9,265 nucleotides of DNA from contig JBFWTJ010000153.1 of NCBI GenBank assembly GCA_050247895.1, positions 1 to 9,265 on the forward strand. The letters run 5' to 3'. Both the position numbers and the translations under genes were made by a program. The stretch is from CAVPEW01 sp050247895. GTDB taxonomy: Bacteria; Actinomycetota; Acidimicrobiia; Acidimicrobiales; VFJN01. Position 1 is the stretch's first letter. Each line of letters begins with the position of its first letter. Of this stretch, positions 6,467 through 9,265 are shown piece after piece. The notes beneath the pieces were generated by a model. It was not told the DNA's origin. It was given only the letters and a program-made list of their open reading frames with translations, and ran no database searches.

Positions 6467-7285
6467 GTGCCGATCTTGCATGCGATCGTCCTCGGGATCA
6501 CCCAGGGGCTCTCCGAGTTCCTGCCGATCTCGTCGAGCGGCCACCTGCGCATCGTCCCCTGGCTGTTCGGTTGGGACGACTTCGAGGGCAACCTCGGCCT
6601 GGAGAAGACCTTCGACGTGGCCCTGCACCTGGGCACGCTGGTCGGCGTCGTCGCCTACTTCCGCCGCGACCTGGTCCGCCTGGCCCGGGCCGGCCTCTCC
6701 CGCGACGCCCGGTCGACCACCGACGGCCGCATGGCCTGGCTCCTGGTGGTGTCGGCCGTGCCGGCGGCGATCACCGGTGCGCTGCTGGCCGACCCGATCG
6801 AGGAGCACACCGGCCAGATCTGGCTGATCGCCCTCATGCTCATGGTGTTCGGGGTCCTGCTCGCGGTGGCCGACCGGCGGGTCGGCAACCGGGCCCTGTC
6901 CGACGTCCGGCTGCGTGACGCCCTGGCCATGGGCGTGGGCCAGGCGGTGGCCCTCCAGCCCGGGGTCTCCCGGTCGGGGGTGACCATCACCGTCGGGCGG
7001 TGGTGCGACCTGGGCCGTGACGCCGCGGCCCGCTTCGCCTTCCTGATGAGCCTGCCCATCACCGCGGGCGCCCTGGTGTTCAAGGGCGTGGACGCGCTGG
7101 ACGAGGGGATCCCCGACGGCTTCCTGCCCGCCATGGCCTGGGGGGTCGTGGCCTCGGGGCTGACCGGCTGGTTGGCCGTCTGGGGCACTCTGCGCCTGGT
7201 GCGGACGCGGACCTTCACGCCCTTCGTCGCCTACCGCCTGGTGCTCGGCGCCGTCCTGCTGGTCCTGTACTTCTTCGTCCGCTGA
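6467..7285 (+). CDS. uppP: Undecaprenyl-diphosphatase UppP (BacA)
   Basis: A 272-residue integral membrane enzyme that removes a phosphate from undecaprenyl diphosphate, regenerating the lipid carrier for peptidoglycan and other wall polymers. Overexpression of this family gives bacitracin resistance. Both signature regions are intact: GITQGLSEFLPISSSGHL (residues 10-27, with Glu17 and His26) and QPGVSRSGVTI (residues 164-174, with Arg169), which together form the active site. The remainder consists of hydrophobic helices, and the length is typical. The GTG start at 6467 places the first motif at the usual distance from the N terminus and agrees with the -10 box just upstream. The gene is convergent with the SAF-domain gene, with only 15 bases between stop codons. 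Confidence 0.96.
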   Translation: MPILHAIVLGITQGLSEFLPISSSGHLRIVPWLFGWDDFEGNLGLEKTFDVALHLGTLVGVVAYFRRDLVRLARAGLSRDARSTTDGRMAWLLVVSAVPAAITGALLADPIEEHTGQIWLIALMLMVFGVLLAVADRRVGNRALSDVRLRDALAMGVGQAVALQPGVSRSGVTITVGRWCDLGRDAAARFAFLMSLPITAGALVFKGVDALDEGIPDGFLPAMAWGVVASGLTGWLAVWGTLRLVRTRTFTPFVAYRLVLGAVLLVLYFFVR

Positions 7286-7304
7286 GGTCGCCTCGCCCCC
7301 TCAG
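7282..7304. terminator. Small inverted repeat spanning both convergent stop codons
   Basis: CTGAGG (7282-7287) and CCTCAG (7299-7304) form a 6-bp stem with an 11-base loop. The left arm contains the TGA of uppP, and the right arm contains, on the other strand, the TGA of the SAF-domain gene. It is the only hairpin in the 15-base gap, but the stem is short and no U tract follows. It is a weak terminator candidate. Confidence 0.25.
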
Positions 7305-7957
7305 GCACCGACGAGGGCGAGGGTGACCAGGCCCTGGCCCATGGCCACCGCGACCCGGGCGGCGTCGGGGCGGGCGACGGCGACGGTGACCGCGTCCTCG
7401 CCGACGTCGACCACCAGCACGCCCTCGGCCACCGCGAAGCCGGGCGGGCCGCCGCCGGCCGCGGCGGGGTCGACCGCCACGAGGACGTCGACCCGGTCGC
7501 CGACCTCCAGCGGTGGCGCGGCCTCGGCGCCGAGCGGCACGGCGACGGCCCGGTGCCCGGCCGGGACCCGGGCCGCGACGCCGGTCAGGCCGTCGGGTGC
7601 GACCCGGCCGGCGAGGACGATCTCGCCCTCGTAGAGCGGGCCGCGGGCGGTGCGGTCGGGTCCGACCTCGGACAGCGCGCCGGGCGGGACCAGGGCCCGG
7701 GGCAGGTCCCGGCGCTCGACGGCACCGGGTCCGAGCGCCTCGCCGGCGGCGACGTCCCGGGTGGCCACCACGACCTCGACGGAGCGGCCCCAGCCGTCCC
7801 GCTCGGCCTGCCCCGCGGCGACGGATCGCTGGACGACGAGCGCGGCGCCCGCCGCCAGCAGGAGGCCGAGCAGGTGGCGGTGCCGGGGGTGGCGCCGCAG
7901 GTGCAGTGCCAGGTCGGACAGGGGCCGTGGACGGCGACGGACGGGCCGGGTGCGCAC
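7301..7957 (-). CDS. SAF-domain protein, CpaB/RcpC-like, membrane anchored
   Basis: A 218-residue protein with a basic N terminus (about residues 1-29, Arg/His/Pro-rich) and one transmembrane segment at about 28-47. A SAF domain follows at about 59-120 (EVVVATRDVAAGEAL to GPLYEGEIVLAGRVA). The C-terminal region resembles the RcpC part of CpaB (VPLGAEAAPPLEVGDRVDVLVAVD, then a stretch ending MGQGLVTLALVGA). CpaB proteins help assemble Flp/Tad pili, but no other pilus gene is present, so the role here is unknown. Topology suggests the SAF part lies outside the membrane. GTG 7957 is chosen because AGGAGG (7965-7970) lies 7 bases upstream. The longer in-frame extension would run through the neighbouring gene. 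It is downstream of the Ruc-like gene with a 79-base gap and probably shares its CIRCE-controlled transcript. Confidence 0.8.
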   Translation of the reverse strand: MRTRPVRRRPRPLSDLALHLRRHPRHRHLLGLLLAAGAALVVQRSVAAGQAERDGWGRSVEVVVATRDVAAGEALGPGAVERRDLPRALVPPGALSEVGPDRTARGPLYEGEIVLAGRVAPDGLTGVAARVPAGHRAVAVPLGAEAAPPLEVGDRVDVLVAVDPAAAGGGPPGFAVAEGVLVVDVGEDAVTVAVARPDAARVAVAMGQGLVTLALVGA

Positions 7958-8036
7958 GGGCGCGCCTCCTCGGGTCGGCGGGATCCCGGGGAAGGGCGCG
8001 GCGAACCTAGCTGGCCGGCCCGTCGGCCGAAAGGCC

Positions 8037-8408
8037 TCAGGCCGACTTGGGCGAGGCGGTGCTCGACGACGAGGTGCTCGACGACGAGGGCGTCGACGAC
8101 GTGCCGTTGGACGAGCTGCCGCCCTCCGACGAGGACGAGCTGCCGCCACCGCCGTCGGACGACGAGGGGGACGACGAGGGCGAGTCCGTGCCGCTCGAAG
8201 CGCCGCTCGCGGTCGACGACCGGCTCGAGCCGGACCGGCTGTCGGTCTTGTAGAAGCCGCTGCCCTTGAACGAGATGCCGATCGACCCGAAGACCTTGCG
8301 GAGCTCGCCGCCGCAGGCCGGGCACTCGGTGAGGGCGTCCTCGGTGAACGACTGGACGACCTCGAGGTGCTGGCCGCAGGACTTGCACCGGTACTCGTAG
8401 GTGGGCAC
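8037..8408 (-). CDS. ruc: FmdB-type zinc-ribbon, serine-rich protein; Ruc-like redox-regulated chaperone
   Basis: A 123-residue protein. The N terminus is an FmdB-type zinc ribbon: MPTYEYRCKSCG with Cys8 and Cys11, then ECPACGG with Cys29 and Cys32. A short conserved FGSIGISFKGSGFYKTD region follows. From about residue 58 to the end the chain is almost all Ser, Gly and Thr, hence disordered. This layout matches Mycobacterium tuberculosis Rv0991c (Ruc), described as a chaperone in which oxidation of the zinc-binding cysteines releases activity, analogous to Hsp33. The gene is headed by a CIRCE operator, in agreement with heat-shock co-regulation reported for Rv0991c. GTG 8408 has GGAGG 4 bases upstream. 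The SAF-domain gene follows in the same direction. The zinc-ribbon assignment is firm; the chaperone role is by homology. Confidence 0.9.
   Translation of the reverse strand: MPTYEYRCKSCGQHLEVVQSFTEDALTECPACGGELRKVFGSIGISFKGSGFYKTDSRSGSSRSSTASGASSGTDSPSSSPSSSDGGGGSSSSSEGGSSSNGTSSTPSSSSTSSSSTASPKSA
8059..8088. repeat. Two tandem 15-base repeats in the serine-rich tail
   Basis: The unit GTGCTCGACGACGAG occurs at 8059-8073 and again at 8074-8088. On the minus strand it encodes repeated Ser-Ser-Ser-Ser-Thr-like units near the C terminus of the Ruc-like protein. A related 14-base repeat (GACGAGCTGCCGCC) occurs at 8110-8123 and 8134-8147. These suggest that the disordered tail changes length by repeat slippage. 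Confidence 0.85.
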
Positions 8409-8427
8409 CCGTCCTCCCCTTCGATCG

Positions 8428-8454
8428 CTGGCACTCGATGTGGTCGAGTGCTAA
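8428..8454 (-). promoter_or_regulatory. CIRCE operator (HrcA binding site)
   Basis: The plus strand reads CTGGCACTC (8428-8436), nine spacer bases (8437-8445), then GAGTGCTAA (8446-8454). On the minus strand this is TTAGCACTC-N9-GAGTGCCAG. The CIRCE consensus is TTAGCACTC-N9-GAGTGCTAA, so 16 of 18 arm positions match with the exact 9-base spacing. CIRCE is the binding site of the heat-shock repressor HrcA, normally found at groES/groEL and dnaK operons. Here it lies directly upstream of the Ruc-like gene and overlaps its putative transcription start, the usual position for repression. Confidence 0.92.
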
Positions 8455-8459
8455 GGCTA
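8454..8459 (-). promoter_or_regulatory. Candidate -10 box for the ruc-like/SAF operon
   Basis: On the minus strand bases 8459 to 8454 read TAGCCT, a TANNNT box. Its last base is the first base of the CIRCE element. Transcription would start around 8446, inside CIRCE, so bound HrcA would block it. This gives a leader of about 38 nt with a ribosome binding site. No good -35 box is seen. Confidence 0.5.
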
Positions 8460-8522
8460 GCGGGCAGGGCCAGGTCGCGGCCACCTCGTGGGCGCCCCTC
8501 CGGAGGCCCTGATCAGGGCCGA

Positions 8523-8528
8523 TAGCAT
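8523..8528 (+). promoter_or_regulatory. Candidate -10 box before the upstream ORF and HAMP-GAF gene
   Basis: TAGCAT ends 7 bases before ATG 8536. This spacing would make the RNA start at the ATG itself, giving a leaderless upstream ORF. The HAMP-GAF gene starting at 8619 would then have an 80-base leader occupied by that ORF. Confidence 0.45.
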
Positions 8529-8535
8529 CCGCCGG

Positions 8536-8631
8536 ATGGCGCCCCGGGTGGTGTCGGCGAACGGCGACACGGCCCGGGCCGGTCGATCCGGGCGGCTCCT
8601 GGAGGGTCGAGGCGCGCCGTGTCGGGGCTGA
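8536..8631 (+). CDS. Possible leaderless upstream ORF (leader peptide), 31 codons
   Basis: ATG 8536 opens a 31-codon frame ending at TGA 8629-8631. It overlaps the GTG start of the HAMP-GAF gene (8619) by 13 bases in another frame. The product begins MAPRVVSANGD and ends GRGAPCRG, is basic and has one Cys. A TAGCAT -10 box 7 bases upstream would place the transcript start on the ATG. Ribosomes finishing this ORF could reinitiate at the overlapping GTG, which otherwise has only a distant GGAGGG (8601-8606). No homology is recognised. It may be a chance frame, and the composition gives no proof of coding. Confidence 0.3.
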   Translation: MAPRVVSANGDTARAGRSGRLLEGRGAPCRG

Positions 8632-9265
8632 GGGTCGCCGGCTACGTCGGGGCCACCGTGTGCCTGCCGCTCGTGGCGCTGGGCCTCGGCGTGGCGCTCA
8701 CCGTGGACGCCGACGACCGGGGCCACCTCATCGTGGTGTCGGTGGCGGTGGCCGTGGTGGCCTCCCTGGTCGCCGGCGCCTCCCTGCTCGTCGCCTACCG
8801 CATCGCGGCCCGCACCGTGGACGCCATGGCCGAGCGGGCCCGGGCCATCGCCGAGGGCGACCCGTCGGGCGCGGTGCCGATCCCGGTCCGGGGCCCCCGC
8901 GAGGTGACCGACCTGGCCCGGGCCTTCAACGGGATGGTCGACCGGGTCCGCCGCTACATGCTCGACCTGGAGCGGAGCCAGATGGAGTTCCGCCAGTCGG
9001 TCCGCCGGCTGGGCGACGCCCTGGTCGCCACCCACGACCCGCCGGGCATCCTCGGCGTGGCCGTCGACAGCGCCCGCACGGTCCTGGGCGGGCGGACCGC
9101 CGTGGCCTGGCTGCGCAACGGCGACCAGCTCGTGCCCGTGGCCAGCGACGGCGAGGTGCTGGCCGGCCGGGCGCTGGCCGTGGGGTGGGGCCTGGCCGGG
9201 GAGGTCGCTGCGGCCGGCCGGGGCCGCGTCGACGGGATGACCTCGGCCACCGCGGAGCCCCAGCG
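8619..9265 (+). CDS. HAMP-GAF membrane signalling protein, 3'-truncated by the window
   Basis: The frame stays open to the window edge: 215 codons, C terminus missing. Two transmembrane helices lie at about residues 7-29 and 37-60, joined by only about 8 residues (VDADDRGH), so there is no extracellular sensor domain. A HAMP domain covers about 57-112 (MAERARAIAEGD; REVTDLARAFNGMVDRV). It is followed by a helical linker (residues 113-138) and the start of a GAF-like domain from about 140 (DPPGILGVAVDSARTVLGGRTAVAWLR). The output domain lies beyond the window. A histidine kinase, diguanylate cyclase or PP2C/SpoIIE phosphatase are all possible. GTG 8619 is the only start codon between the in-frame stop at 8523 and the first helix. 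Translation may be coupled to the short ORF at 8536. Confidence 0.82.
   Translation, partial: MSGLRVAGYVGATVCLPLVALGLGVALTVDADDRGHLIVVSVAVAVVASLVAGASLLVAYRIAARTVDAMAERARAIAEGDPSGAVPIPVRGPREVTDLARAFNGMVDRVRRYMLDLERSQMEFRQSVRRLGDALVATHDPPGILGVAVDSARTVLGGRTAVAWLRNGDQLVPVASDGEVLAGRALAVGWGLAGEVAAAGRGRVDGMTSATAEPQ

Noticed and set aside
8010..8036. GGCC-GAAA-GGCC mini-hairpin after the Ruc-like gene
   Set aside because: A 4-bp stem without extension or U tract is not good evidence of a terminator, and the downstream gene is probably co-transcribed.
8047..8253. Plus-strand acidic 68-codon frame (Asp/Glu repeats)
   Set aside because: It is the complement of the serine-rich tail, since the Ser codons used read as Asp/Glu on the other strand. 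It has no ribosome binding site or -10 box.
7958..8434. N-terminal extension of the SAF-domain protein up to 8434
   Set aside because: The extension is Arg/Pro/Ala low complexity and overlaps the Ruc-like gene in another frame. GTG 7957 has a strong AGGAGG site.

Overview
The window is very GC-rich, about three quarters G+C by eye, and gene-dense. It carries a Gram-positive type lipoprotein, a CIRCE heat-shock operator, leaderless genes headed by TANNNT -10 boxes, and a serine-rich FmdB-type chaperone of the kind known from Mycobacterium. Together these point to an actinobacterium, possibly of the class Acidimicrobiia. That assignment is inference. No tRNA, rRNA, CRISPR array, insertion sequence or phage gene is visible, and no stretch longer than 300 bases lacks a gene.

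Layout, left to right. (1) The last 19 codons of an unidentified plus-strand gene end at 61. They face a minus-strand lipoprotein gene (185-1072), and the gap between them holds a 15-base C run and two strong hairpins. (2) A divergent promoter region (1073-1251) leads into two plus-strand membrane genes: an LPG-synthase-TM/UPF0104 family protein (1252-2256) and a PAP2-family lipid phosphatase or phosphotransferase (2330-3202). (3) A minus-strand hot-dog thioesterase of the FlK-like family (3237-3614) meets the PAP2 gene tail to tail. It shares a near-palindromic divergent promoter with the tldD-tldE metalloprotease operon (3688-6416, genes overlapping as GTGA). (4) A leaderless uppP (6467-7285) follows. 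(5) On the minus strand lies a two-gene unit: an FmdB zinc-ribbon, serine-rich protein like the redox-activated chaperone Ruc (8037-8408), then a SAF/CpaB-like membrane-anchored protein (7301-7957). The promoter of this unit is overlapped by a near-perfect CIRCE operator (8428-8454). (6) A plus-strand HAMP-GAF membrane signalling protein (8619 to the window end) is preceded by a possible 31-codon leaderless upstream ORF that overlaps its start.

Common threads. Several products handle envelope lipids: the UPF0104 protein, the PAP2 protein and UppP. A second theme is protein quality control: TldD/TldE and the CIRCE-controlled Ruc-like chaperone. Two start styles can be read in the sequence. Four genes or ORFs (2330, 3614, 6467, 8536) have a -10-like hexamer 6-9 nt before the start codon and no Shine-Dalgarno sequence. 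The others (1072, 1252, 3688, 7957, 8408) have a clear GGAGG-type site. The most notable regulatory observation is the CIRCE element in front of the chaperone/SAF pair. The rest looks like ordinary actinobacterial chromosome, and no obviously new multi-gene system stands out.
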